From Ktedonobacter sp. SOSP1-85 (GTDB lineage Bacteria > Chloroflexota > Ktedonobacteria > Ktedonobacterales > Ktedonobacteraceae): a stretch of DNA of 64,000 nucleotides. The notes beneath the pieces were generated by a model. The model searched no databases. It worked only from the letters and a program-made list of their open reading frames with translations, and was not told the origin of the DNA. Of the stretch, positions 54,788 through 63,380 are shown piece by piece. The stretch spans positions 2,953,501 to 3,017,500 of the forward strand of contig NZ_BNJI01000001.1 in NCBI RefSeq assembly GCF_016587415.1. Reading direction: 5' to 3'. Position numbers and translations under genes: made by a program. Numbering within the stretch: the first letter of the stretch is position 1; each line of letters begins with the position of its first letter.

Positions 54788-54993
54788 ACTCCTATAATCT
54801 TATTGTAGCATGTGCACATAGAAACGCAATGAAATCGCATGGTACATTACGCCCGGTTAGGAGGTTGTTGATAGCTTTTCCCAATTGCGTGAGTACAATG
54901 TATACCATACAGAATTGCATAGAATAGGCAGAGCGACAACTCACGCATATTTGGATACGTACATAGAGATGTGCTGTCATCAGGAGCGTACAT

Positions 54994-57900
54994 ATGGTAT
55001 TGCTTTCGCGTTTTAGTCTCGCCAATAAAGGGCTGATGGCGCTTGTCACCATCGTCTTGCTCCTCATTGGTGGCTTACTTATCCCGCAGCTCAAACAGGA
55101 GTTATACCCCTCGATTGACCTGCCAGTCGTTACCATTGTGACCACCTATGCCGGGGCCTCGCCCTCGGCTGTTGAGAAAGAGGTGACCAATCCGCTAGAG
55201 CAGAGCATTCAAGGCACACCAAACCTGCAACAATATACCTCGCTTTCAAACGAGGGCAGTTCGATTATTAGCGTCACGTACGATTATGGAACTAACATCG
55301 CCCAGGCGCGCCAGGACCTCTCTCAGCGTCTCAGCGCTGTTCAGGCCCAGTTGCCCAAGGGTGCGACGCCAACTTTACAGTCGTACAGTACGTCGGATAT
55401 TCCCATTATTTCGCTTGGTGTCTCCTCATCCCAGGCACCGCAGGACCTGGCCCAGGCCCTTAAACAGATCGTTGTGCCAGATCTACAGGGCATTCCCAAC
55501 ATCGCCCGAGTTGACCTGACGGGGGTCAGGGCAACTATTGTCACGATTACCCTGGATCCACAGAAGATGCAGGGAGCGGGCGTGACCTTTGAGCAGGTCC
55601 AGGCCGCCCTACAGGCCGATAATGTCACGCTACCCGCGGGTAGCCTGGTCGATCAGGACCTCTCACGCCCGATTCGCGTGGGCAATACCTTCAACTCTCT
55701 GCAAGATCTCAAAGACCTGGTGATCAGTGCCTCGCGAGCCACAGCCAGCGCGATCTCCTCCGACAGTAGTCTCGCGACCGCCAGCCAGGCAATCAGACTC
55801 AGCGATATCGCCGATGTACAACAAGGACTCGAACCCGAGACTTCGCTCTCGCACATCAATGGCGCGCCTAGTGTCGGCATCTCGCTCACGAAGACGAGCG
55901 CAGGCAATAGCCTAACAATCTCACATGCCGTCCACAATCACCTGGCCGATCTTGAGAAGAGGCTTGGGCACAATACAAAGATCATGACCGTCTTTGACCA
56001 GGCTCCCTTTATTGAGTCGTCAATGACTGGCCTGATACATGAAGGCTTGCTTGGAGCACTCTTCGCCATCGTGGTGATCCTGGTCTCGCTGTTCTCACTA
56101 CGTTCGACGCTGGTGGCGGCAGTCTCTATTCCGCTCTCGGTCGTCGTGGCTCTGATTGCCCTCTGGATCGGAAACTATACCCTGAATATTCTGACCCTGG
56201 GCGGTCTAACCATCGCAGTTGGGCGCGTCATTGACGACTCGATTGTGGTACTGGAAAATATTTATCGTCACTTGCAACTGGGGGAAGAGAAAAAGAGCGC
56301 GGTCTACGCGGGTGTGCGCGAGGTTTCCTCGGCCATTACCGCTTCGACCTTAACCACGGTCGCGGTCTTCCTCCCGCTTGGCTTCGTCAATGGCGAGGTC
56401 GGCGTGCTCTTCCGCCCCTTCTCTATCACGGTAGCCGTGGCGCTCCTGGCCTCGTTGCTAATCGCGCTCACTATTGTACCCGTGCTGGCCTACTGGTTCC
56501 TGCGTGTCCCTAAGCCTGAGTTTGTTCCCGCTTCGCGACCTCAGGGCTCTTCGGTTGAGCGCTGCTATATTCCCATCGCGGCCTGGATCACAAAGAAGCG
56601 CAATAGCGGCCTGACCATCCTGGCGGCTATCGTTCTCCTGGATGCCACCTTTGTGCTCATCCCTACGCTGCATACGACCTTCCTGGATGGCTCAAGTCAG
56701 AATAACTTCCGCCTCAACCAGGAATTGCCGATTGGCACCAGTATCCAGAAGGCCCAGGGCGAGGTCAAGAAGGTCGAGGATATCCTGGCACGCTTCCCAG
56801 AAATTCAGACCTACCAGGTCTCAGTTGCCCAGAGTAGCTTCTTCTCCTCCAGCGCCCCCAACAGCGCGGTCTACAACGTTGTCACCGATAAAGACACGGA
56901 CCAGAATGATTTGCAGCAGCGGGTCATCAATAGCCTGCACCTGGTCGACAGCAAAATAACCCTCAGCAGCAGCGATAGTACCAGTGACACGACCCTGTTG
57001 ATCAATATCCAGGCTCCCAATGAGCAGGCCCTGGAAGAGACCAACCGGCAAATTTTCGACACAGTCTTGCATACACCCAACCTGGCTAATGTGAAGAGCA
57101 ATCTCTCTGCGGCCTCGCCCCTGGTCGATATCCATATTGATCCAGACAAGGCGGGAAGATATGGCCTGACCCCGTCCCAGGTTGGTCAGTACCTGCGCTC
57201 CACCTTTATTGGCACGAGCGCCACACGCATTACCCTGGGCGATAGCCAGCAGGATGTACAGATTCACTTTGGGGCGCCCGCCACCAGCGTGGATCAGCTA
57301 CAAAATCAGCTGGTTCCCACCTCTGGCGGAAACGTCGTCAGGCTCAGCGATGTAGCCGATATCACCACCACGCTGGGGCCTGTCCAGGTTACGCACCTGG
57401 ATGGGACGCGTACCGCGACCATCAGCGCACAGGTGACCAGCAGTGATGTCGGCGCGACCGGAGCGGATGTCCAGAGCCGTATCAACAAGCTAAAGCTCCC
57501 TGGAGGAGCCTCTTATAACTTCGGTGGCGTCAAACAGCGCCAGGACGATTCTTTCCTGAAGCTAGGCATCGCTATGCTGGCGGCCATCTGCATCGTCTAC
57601 TTTATTATGGCCATCACACTACGCAGCCTGCTCCAGCCCTTGATCCTGCTGGTCTCTATTCCCTTCGCGGCCACTGGCTCGGTGCTGCTCATGCTGCTTA
57701 CCAATACGACGCTCAGCGTGACCTCACTGATTGGTCTGCTGATGCTTATCGGCATTGTGGTCACCAATGCCATCGTCTTGATCGACCGCGTAAATCAGTA
57801 TCGCGAGCGCGGCCTGGACGCGCGTAGCGCGGTTATTCGTGGCGGTAGCGAGCGCGCGCGTCCCATTTTGATGACCGCCAGCGCGACGATTCTTGCCCTG

Positions 57901-58173
57901 CTCCCCATGGCCCTGGGCCTCAGTGACTCCAGCGCCGTCATGTCGAAGTCGCTCTCCATCGTGGTCATTGGCGGCCTGACCTCTTCGACGGTGCTGACCC
58001 TGCTCCTGGTGCCAGCGCTCTACATGGTCGCCGAAGGCATACGCGAGCGCAGGAAGCCCGTGCCGCTGCCCCAGATGCAGCCGATCCTGGCTCCGCCACG
58101 TATGCAGGCGCTTCCCCCTCCACAGTGGATCATGGGCCAGCAACCACCCAGCCATCCCTTGAGGGCCAATTAG
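54994..58173 (+). CDS. RND-superfamily efflux permease (HAE1-like)
   Basis: 1059 residues with the AcrB-like plan: one N-terminal helix, a large outer loop (AGASPSAVEKEVTNPLEQ...), six central helices with the GRVIDDSIVVLENIYRH motif, a second large loop, and six C-terminal helices with GIVVTNAIVLIDRVN. No membrane-fusion or TolC-type partner is next to it, as is common for RND pumps of single-membrane bacteria. Substrate unknown. Confidence 0.85.
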   Translation: MVLLSRFSLANKGLMALVTIVLLLIGGLLIPQLKQELYPSIDLPVVTIVTTYAGASPSAVEKEVTNPLEQSIQGTPNLQQYTSLSNEGSSIISVTYDYGTNIAQARQDLSQRLSAVQAQLPKGATPTLQSYSTSDIPIISLGVSSSQAPQDLAQALKQIVVPDLQGIPNIARVDLTGVRATIVTITLDPQKMQGAGVTFEQVQAALQADNVTLPAGSLVDQDLSRPIRVGNTFNSLQDLKDLVISASRATASAISSDSSLATASQAIRLSDIADVQQGLEPETSLSHINGAPSVGISLTKTSAGNSLTISHAVHNHLADLEKRLGHNTKIMTVFDQAPFIESSMTGLIHEGLLGALFAIVVILVSLFSLRSTLVAAVSIPLSVVVALIALWIGNYTLNILTLGGLTIAVGRVIDDSIVVLENIYRHLQLGEEKKSAVYAGVREVSSAITASTLTTVAVFLPLGFVNGEVGVLFRPFSITVAVALLASLLIALTIVPVLAYWFLRVPKPEFVPASRPQGSSVERCYIPIAAWITKKRNSGLTILAAIVLLDATFVLIPTLHTTFLDGSSQNNFRLNQELPIGTSIQKAQGEVKKVEDILARFPEIQTYQVSVAQSSFFSSSAPNSAVYNVVTDKDTDQNDLQQRVINSLHLVDSKITLSSSDSTSDTTLLINIQAPNEQALEETNRQIFDTVLHTPNLANVKSNLSAASPLVDIHIDPDKAGRYGLTPSQVGQYLRSTFIGTSATRITLGDSQQDVQIHFGAPATSVDQLQNQLVPTSGGNVVRLSDVADITTTLGPVQVTHLDGTRTATISAQVTSSDVGATGADVQSRINKLKLPGGASYNFGGVKQRQDDSFLKLGIAMLAAICIVYFIMAITLRSLLQPLILLVSIPFAATGSVLLMLLTNTTLSVTSLIGLLMLIGIVVTNAIVLIDRVNQYRERGLDARSAVIRGGSERARPILMTASATILALLPMALGLSDSSAVMSKSLSIVVIGGLTSSTVLTLLLVPALYMVAEGIRERRKPVPLPQMQPILAPPRMQALPPPQWIMGQQPPSHPLRAN

Positions 58174-58183
58174 AGCGTGTTAA

Positions 58184-58236
58184 GACAAAGGGAAAGGGGA
58201 GCCCGACATCTCGTCAGGCCCCCCTTTCCCTTTGTC
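58184..58236. terminator. 20-bp hairpin between convergent genes
   Basis: Arms 58184-58203 and 58217-58236, 20 positions with one mismatch, between the RND and PhyH stop codons. Confidence 0.65.
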
Positions 58237-58258
58237 ATAATACTAATACATTCACCGG

Positions 58259-59083
58259 TTAGAGCAAGGCTGGATTCAGCTCGCTGGTGGCAAGCTCGCC
58301 GGGTTGGAGGCCGCCCAGCCAGCTGCGCCGGTCATTCTCCTGGTAAGAGTTCGTCGGTGAGGTAATACGCGCGCCGTCAGCGAAGTAGATGATGGTCATG
58401 ACCTCACGCATCGTCTCGGTACTATTGCCAGAGGCGTTGTGCAGGGTCCAGCCATAGTGGAAGGTGGCATCGCCCGCCGCCATATCGACGCCAGGCTTGA
58501 CGGAGAGGTTCTTCTCGGCAATCATGCGCTCAAAAACCGCCTGCGACTCGTCAGAGATGGCGAACTCACCCAGGAAACCAAGTTTCTGCGAAGTGCTGAT
58601 AAAGGACATCACGCCCATCTCGGTCGAGGCATCGACCAGCGGCATCCAGAGTGTAATCGTCTTCTCTGTGTCCAGGGGCCAGTAGTACTCGTCCTGATGC
58701 CAGGGTGTGGGACCACCGCCCGCCTCTTTGTAGAGCGCCTGGTCATGATAGATGCGTACGTTTTCGACCCCCAGTAAGTCGGCAGCGATCCTGGCGAAGC
58801 GGCGCGCCAGGACAAAGCGCCTGACCCCCTCATCGCGCCTCCACAGGTTCATAATTTGTAAAAACGCTTTGCCATAGGTGTCGCGCTCGGCCAGTGCTCG
58901 CTTCTCGGTGTTATAGGCCAAGGCGGCATTAGTGATAACGGAGCGATAGGCGGTCACCTCGTCAGATGAGGCAACGTTGCGCAACAAAATATGCCCGTTC
59001 TGCTGAAAATCCGCGATCTGGGACGCGGTAAGCGCATACTCTTTCGTGAGGTCCGGCAAGGCGGAAATATTCGTCTCTGTCAT
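58259..59083 (-). CDS. Phytanoyl-CoA dioxygenase-family oxygenase
   Basis: 274 residues of the Fe(II)/2-oxoglutarate PhyH family. Iron ligands H129 and D131 in HQDEYYW and H215 in GWTLHNASGNSTE, with R226 for 2-oxoglutarate, are present. Substrate unknown; many relatives hydroxylate small metabolites or secondary metabolites. AAAGGAG supports the ATG at 59083. Its divergent AraC neighbour probably controls it. Confidence 0.88.
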   Translation of the reverse strand: MTETNISALPDLTKEYALTASQIADFQQNGHILLRNVASSDEVTAYRSVITNAALAYNTEKRALAERDTYGKAFLQIMNLWRRDEGVRRFVLARRFARIAADLLGVENVRIYHDQALYKEAGGGPTPWHQDEYYWPLDTEKTITLWMPLVDASTEMGVMSFISTSQKLGFLGEFAISDESQAVFERMIAEKNLSVKPGVDMAAGDATFHYGWTLHNASGNSTETMREVMTIIYFADGARITSPTNSYQENDRRSWLGGLQPGELATSELNPALL

Positions 59084-59246
59084 GCAGTGACTCCTTTTGT
59101 CATGGGTTGTCGTCATTGAGTACAATCATTAAAGGCAGGTGCGCCTTTCCGCCCAAAGCATACCTGAAATTTCGCGCTCGAAGCTTGCACGTTTGTGATA
59201 CACTTTTGTCAAAAACGACTGCAATCCCTTGAGCAAGAGGCCGGTA

Positions 59247-60137
59247 ATGAATAACCAACAGAGACATGATGGCTTGCATCCACTCCTGCGGCAGCCAATT
59301 GTTCCCTACATTCGCGAGGCGGATTTTGCGGTGCGCAAGCCCTGGCGCGTCCCGGCACGCAGGTTGTTGGATTATCTCATCATTTATATTCAAGAAGGGG
59401 AATGTGTAGTGCATGTGGAGGGGAGAGACTATCAGTGCAAGCCAGGTGACTTTTGCCTGGTGCAACCGGGCGACCTGCTGGCACTGGAGGGAATGACAGA
59501 TACCATTACGCCCTTTGCGCACATGGACATCTTTTATCATCCAGAGCGCGAACAGAGCTTCCCCACGCGTCCGGGGCAAATCGATATTTCGGCGTTTCGC
59601 CATCTCTTGCAACCACGCTTGAACGCTTGTCCAGGCGTGTATGTTCCAGTACGCTTTGTACCTGTCCAGCCAGCCGCCTTTCGTGAAACATTGCTTAAGA
59701 TGGTGGGACTCTGGCAGCAACGCGATGTGGTAAGCCAACTTGAGGCACAGATAGCGGCGAGCGAGCTGGTTCTGATGCTGCTCAAGGAGCAGCACGACCT
59801 TAGGGAAGAGCGCCAGCATGAGCTGCAATCGCTGAATTGGGTAACATCATTTCTCTCGCTACACCTGGCTGAAACGGTCAGCGTCGCCGATATGGCTCAG
59901 CGCGCGGGCCTCTCGCCCTCACGCTTCTCAGCCCTCTTTCGTCAGCGCTTCGGCACCTCGCCACATCAGTTCCTGCTACACCTGCGCGTCCAGCATGCCC
60001 AGGACCTTTTACGCAATACCACGCTCTCGCAGAGCCAGATCGCCAGCTATTGCGGCTTCGCCGACTTACAACACTTCGCCAAGATGTTCAAGAAAATAAC
60101 CGGCTTCACCCCTGGCTCTATACGTGAACAACTGTGA
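59247..60137 (+). CDS. AraC-family regulator
   Basis: 296 residues: an N-terminal cupin-type sensing domain (about 25-160, with CKPGDFCLVQPGD) and two C-terminal HTH units (about 195-290, VSVADMAQRAGLSPSRFSALFRQRFG... and SQSQIASYCGFADLQHFAKMFKK). Likely senses the substrate of the PhyH enzyme and activates its gene. ATG at 59247 fits the GAGG upstream better than the TTG at 59229. Confidence 0.88.
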   Translation: MNNQQRHDGLHPLLRQPIVPYIREADFAVRKPWRVPARRLLDYLIIYIQEGECVVHVEGRDYQCKPGDFCLVQPGDLLALEGMTDTITPFAHMDIFYHPEREQSFPTRPGQIDISAFRHLLQPRLNACPGVYVPVRFVPVQPAAFRETLLKMVGLWQQRDVVSQLEAQIAASELVLMLLKEQHDLREERQHELQSLNWVTSFLSLHLAETVSVADMAQRAGLSPSRFSALFRQRFGTSPHQFLLHLRVQHAQDLLRNTTLSQSQIASYCGFADLQHFAKMFKKITGFTPGSIREQL

Positions 60138-60156
60138 CATACTAAAAATAAAGAAA

Positions 60157-60223
60157 CCGCCCATATGAGCGGGCGAAACGGCGGTGTCCAGCTTGATAAT
60201 AAAAAGACCGCTTGTGTGAGCGG
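60157..60223 (-). terminator. Two tandem terminators of the 5S gene
   Basis: On the minus strand, hairpin CCGCT...AGCGG (60223-60208) then TCTTTTT, and hairpin about 60173-60157 then TTTCTTTATTTTT. A 24-base sequence that includes the last eight bases of 5S and the first hairpin's 5' part is repeated directly (60218-60240 region and 60166-60189). Confidence 0.8.
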
Positions 60224-60232
60224 GCGAAACGG

Positions 60233-60342
60233 CGGTGTCCTATTTTCCCGTGGGGCTGCCCCCAAAGTATCGTTGGAGCTGAAGAGCTTAACTACCGTGT
60301 TCGGGATGGGAACGGGTGTACCCTCTTCGCAATAACCACCGG
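60233..60342 (-). rRNA. rrf: 5S ribosomal RNA
   Basis: About 110 bases on the minus strand. The centre reads CCCGTTCCCATCCCGAACACGG, AGTTAAGCTCTTCAGC and TTGGGGGCAGCC, the universal 5S loop B/C and loop D/E sequences; the ends CGGTG and CACCG pair. No 23S or 16S gene precedes it within the window: its upstream 195 bases hold only a promoter and a repeat element. Ends are set by pairing and may be off by a few bases. Confidence 0.93.
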
Positions 60343-60381
60343 TTCGCCTGCGCATACAAGCGGTTCCGATTGACATGATGC

Positions 60382-60410
60382 ATAATACCATCCTCTTGGC
60401 GATTTGTCAA
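60382..60410 (-). promoter_or_regulatory. Consensus promoter of the 5S gene
   Basis: On the minus strand TTGACA (60410-60405), exactly 17 bases, TATTAT (60387-60382), about 40 bases before the 5S 5' end. Confidence 0.85.
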
Positions 60411-60457
60411 CACTTTTTTACGACTTTTCAAAAGTCATCAAAAAGTCATTGGCTTTC

Positions 60458-60536
60458 GCGCCTGCGGCGCTCAAGGAGTAGAGTGAAGTGGCTGTGTGGT
60501 GGGCGGATGCCCACCACACAGCCACTTCACTCTACT
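60458..60536. repeat. GCGCCTGCGGCGC core plus 28-bp perfect hairpin
   Basis: Core at 60458-60470, then arms 60477-60504 and 60509-60536, 28 bp perfect. Follows the end of the NUDIX gene at 60568. Confidence 0.75.
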
Positions 60537-60567
60537 CAGAGAAGATAACGAGCCGAGAAGTGCGGGT

Positions 60568-61107
60568 CTATTGGGCATGGGGTTCGTGAAGGATGAACGG
60601 GGGCTGCAAGGCCTCGCCAACCTGGTCCTTGCTGACTGTTTGCGAGGGATAGGTCTTGCCCTCTAGCAGATGCTGCAAAGGCAGGAAGAGTGGCTCTGGC
60701 AGTGCATCCCAGGTGAACCAGCCTACCTCTGATTCTTCATGAGCGTCTCCCACGTGTGGCTCTCCAGAAACATACTTTGCCTCCATCCAGATGGTCGCGT
60801 AGTGCTTATGCTCCTTCTCGAAGACGTCGTTGGTGACGACACGAAATTTGACATCGCTGATCGTCACGCCAGTCTCTTCTTTTGTTTCGCGTATGGCACA
60901 ATCTTCAAATGATTCGCCAAACTCAGGGTGCCCCACTATCGGCGCCCAGGTTTCGGCTCCATGAACATTGACCCGCTTATTCAATAGAATACTGTCGCCC
61001 TTGTGTATCAGCACGGCGATGCTGGCCAGCGTCTTTGTCTCTCCCTGTTGCTGTTGTTGCCCCTGATTCTGTGGCGTCTCGCCTTGAGGGATCGTAGGTC
61101 TCTCCAT
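60568..61107 (-). CDS. NUDIX hydrolase (NUDT15/MutT-like)
   Basis: 179 residues with a Gln-rich N-terminal stretch (about 13-22) and a complete Nudix box from G59 to V81 (E65, R73, E74, E77, E78, G80). The box context GHPEFGESFEDCA and the following KEHKHYATIWMEAKY and EPLFLPLQHLL resemble NUDT15-type nucleotide pyrophosphatases that clean oxidised or altered nucleotides. AGGAGGT supports the ATG at 61107. Confidence 0.87.
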   Translation of the reverse strand: MERPTIPQGETPQNQGQQQQQGETKTLASIAVLIHKGDSILLNKRVNVHGAETWAPIVGHPEFGESFEDCAIRETKEETGVTISDVKFRVVTNDVFEKEHKHYATIWMEAKYVSGEPHVGDAHEESEVGWFTWDALPEPLFLPLQHLLEGKTYPSQTVSKDQVGEALQPPFILHEPHAQ

Positions 61108-61352
61108 ATAGTTACCTCCTTCTTTTATTCCACTTATATGCATCAATATAAGCACGAAGCATAGGCAATGGAGGTAGCACATATTCTATGAATACCCTGA
61201 TGATTTAGTATTATCCTATTGTATCGATGCTGGCAAGCCTTAAAGCGAGTATGATCCCAGAGAATATTTCTCCTCCGGTCAGCCTGCTACTTCGATCTTT
61301 ATCAATTCGATGCAACTCTACTAAAAAATCGTGGTTTTGAGCACAAAGACCC

Positions 61353-61382
61353 CTTGCCAGATTGAGAAAAATACGCTACAAT
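61353..61382 (+). promoter_or_regulatory. Promoter of tRNA-Lys
   Basis: TTGCCA (61353-61358), 18 bases, TACAAT (61377-61382), about 17 bases before the tRNA. Confidence 0.65.
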
Positions 61383-61399
61383 AGCCATGTCTTCGAAAT

Positions 61400-61471
61400 G
61401 AGCGTGTAACTCAGTGGTAGAGTATCCGACTTTTAATCGGGTTGCCGTGGGTTCGATCCCCACCACGCTCA
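61400..61471 (+). tRNA. tRNA-Lys (TTT)
   Basis: 72 bases folding as a cloverleaf: acceptor GAGCGTG/CACGCTC, D arm ACTC..GAGT, anticodon loop CTTTTAA with anticodon TTT, T arm GTGGG/CCCAC with TTCGATC. CCA is not encoded. A run of T (61475 onward) follows as a terminator. Confidence 0.95.
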
Positions 61472-61943
61472 TTCTTTTTTTTTATTTTTAGCGGTTCGCA
61501 CTCCCTAACACAACTTCATTCTGCATCTCAACGCACAAACAAACGTACATACAACAAGGTACATCTCACCTATGTAGGCGTAAAATTTTTCCCTATTACA
61601 ACAATTACTAACCATCTTCTTCGTGGGTAAATAACGATATTACCCGTTTAGCTGAGCTAATCAGTATCCACCTGGTATGGTTCTGACGTATGATATGTAA
61701 TAGGAGAGCCTGAGCGCCCGCGTAGCGAGCCAAGGCAAGAGTTGGAAGTCTCTAGTGGACAGCCTTGCGGCCTTGTTGAGATAAGAGAAACATGGTACAC
61801 TACAATACAAGCAGAATGCTATGGCACAACAATAAGACGCAAAACCGTGCCTCACAGACACACGAAGTGGATTAGGGGTGCGTTCGCGCTAGCAGGAGGC
61901 GGTGTCTTGAGCGAGCCTGGCTCGTGTATGGCACTGAAGAGAT
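61472..61943. other. Gap without genes
   Basis: T-rich terminator of the tRNA, then mixed AT-rich sequence with an imperfect GGGTAAATAACGATATTACCC palindrome (about 61625) and a CGCCCGCGTAGCGAG repeat relic near 61714. No coding frame is supported. Confidence 0.5.
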
Positions 61944-62345
61944 GTGACGAAACGGATATTAGTTGTTGATGACAGAAATGAGCTGCTACACCTGATGCGC
62001 CGCGTCCTGGAGGACGAGCAGTACCAGGTCTCGATCCTGCAAGAAGGCCGAGACGCAGTCGCACGCGTCAAAAGCCAGTTGCCCGATCTTCTCATCCTTG
62101 ATCTCAAATTGGGCGATATCTCCGGACAGGATATTCTCAAGCAGCTCAAAAGTGACTCCGTCACTGGCGATATTCCCATAATTGTATATACAGCGGCCGT
62201 GCTGGAGGCCGATGAGGTCTCCCGGCTCATCGAGAGCGACACTCAACTCTATAACGGCGTCTACCTGTTGCGCAAACCCTTTGAGCTACAGGTCCTGCTT
62301 GACAAAGTAGAAGAGCTGCTCGAAAAAGCCGGTCAGGGGCACTAA
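61944..62345 (+). CDS. Single-domain response regulator
   Basis: 133-residue receiver with DD at 9-10, phospho-acceptor D53 in LLILDLKLG and K111 in LLRKPF. The third stand-alone receiver in the window. Starts at GTG with a weak GAAGAG upstream. No kinase is adjacent. Confidence 0.85.
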   Translation: MTKRILVVDDRNELLHLMRRVLEDEQYQVSILQEGRDAVARVKSQLPDLLILDLKLGDISGQDILKQLKSDSVTGDIPIIVYTAAVLEADEVSRLIESDTQLYNGVYLLRKPFELQVLLDKVEELLEKAGQGH

Positions 62346-62770
62346 CCACTCATATCGATCAGGTCTGACACCTTGACCAGATCTAACACCTTTCTATAGA
62401 GGTGAGGCAGGCGAGCGACATACACCTGAGTAGTGCGCTGCTGCTTGCGGGTTCGGTCACTGCCAGGTCCCCTTTACATGCTTCCAAGCCATGTTTTACT
62501 GTAGCCAGGATTGGTGTAGCAGCCTGGCTATGATACGATCTATATCCGCGAGACTCGATAGGTATTCTGGGTAGTATATGCGTCTCAATCCATTCATGCA
62601 ACGCATATACTATGTATACTATAGGCACGAGTAAGCATTCCGCTCCTACTCGCAAACCTATATCGTCATCAAACAGGCTTTTATATAACTCAGAATTTTC
62701 TCTATTCAGGCGTTGGAAGACGCATCACTTGCTGGCATATGCCAATCGCAGGGAAGAAAGGAAAGAGGCG
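62346..62770. other. Gap with an 11-bp hairpin
   Basis: Contains AGTATATGCGT (62573-62583) paired with ACGCATATACT (62601-62611). A minus-strand frame of 90 codons (62383-62655) has no ribosome site and no recognised domain. Confidence 0.4.
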
Positions 62771-63022
62771 ATGAAGTTTATCTTAGGACTCTTGCTTGGA
62801 CTCGGAATCGGTGTTGGTATTGGTCTCCTCATCGCACCACAATCTGGCGAGGCAACACGCGCGCAGCTCAACGAGCAGGGCGTCTTGCTCCGCTCCGGGA
62901 ACTTTAGCGAGGAAATTCGCGCACGCGCCCAGGAAGCCCTCACCCAGGGTCGCCAGCTCTACAGCCGCACCAAAGACGACCTGACCGACCGCTACACCCA
63001 GGCCCGCTCCGGTAATCTGTAA
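62771..63022 (+). CDS. YtxH-like small membrane protein
   Basis: 83 residues: one Gly-rich N-terminal helix (about 3-22, FILGLLLGLGIGVGIGLLIAP) followed by the P-x-SG motif and a charged amphipathic tail, the YtxH/gas-vesicle-protein-like pattern linked to stress in Bacillus. AGAGG before ATG at 62771 supports the start; the upstream open frame has no such site. Confidence 0.8.
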   Translation: MKFILGLLLGLGIGVGIGLLIAPQSGEATRAQLNEQGVLLRSGNFSEEIRARAQEALTQGRQLYSRTKDDLTDRYTQARSGNL

Positions 63023-63068
63023 CATTTGCCAAACAACAAGTAACCGCATACGCCAGGGCGCAGCCCCA

Positions 63069-63120
63069 GTAGCCGCGTACGCCAGTAGCGGGTTCGCCCG
63101 CTACTGGCGTACGCGGCTAC
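63069..63120. terminator. 24-bp perfect hairpin between convergent genes
   Basis: Arms 63069-63092 and 63097-63120, perfect, with a TTCG loop of the very stable kind. The right arm abuts the stop codon at 63121. Confidence 0.7.
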
Positions 63121-63366
63121 TTACTGACGTTCGTAGAGTTTGAGCAACTGGTCAACTTTGTTGCCGATTTCGTGCCAGATATGGTGCTGATAATCCAGCA
63201 TACGAGACTGATTAAGGTCAAAGTCGCGATTGCCTGGGTCTTTCTGCGCATTGGCCGAAAACTGTTGTGAGAGCGCCAGCGTTTTATCGCCGCGTCCATG
63301 CAAATAGACCGCCAGCTCTTGCAGATCTTTCAAAAGCGCCTGGTATTTCTCTTCTGTATTCGCCAT
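63121..63366 (-). CDS. Small conserved-looking protein, function unknown
   Basis: 81 residues, charged and helical (LLKDLQELAVYLHGRGDKTLALSQ), no membrane segment or known motif. It lies 14 bases after the AhpD-like gene in the same direction and is probably cotranscribed with it. Confidence 0.6.
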   Translation of the reverse strand: MANTEEKYQALLKDLQELAVYLHGRGDKTLALSQQFSANAQKDPGNRDFDLNQSRMLDYQHHIWHEIGNKVDQLLKLYERQ

Positions 63367-63380
63367 AACTCTTATTTTCC

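Noticed and set aside
62383..62655. Minus-strand frame of 90 codons that faintly resembles a transposase tail
   Set aside because: Similarity is an impression only; no catalytic motif, no ribosome site and no terminal repeats.
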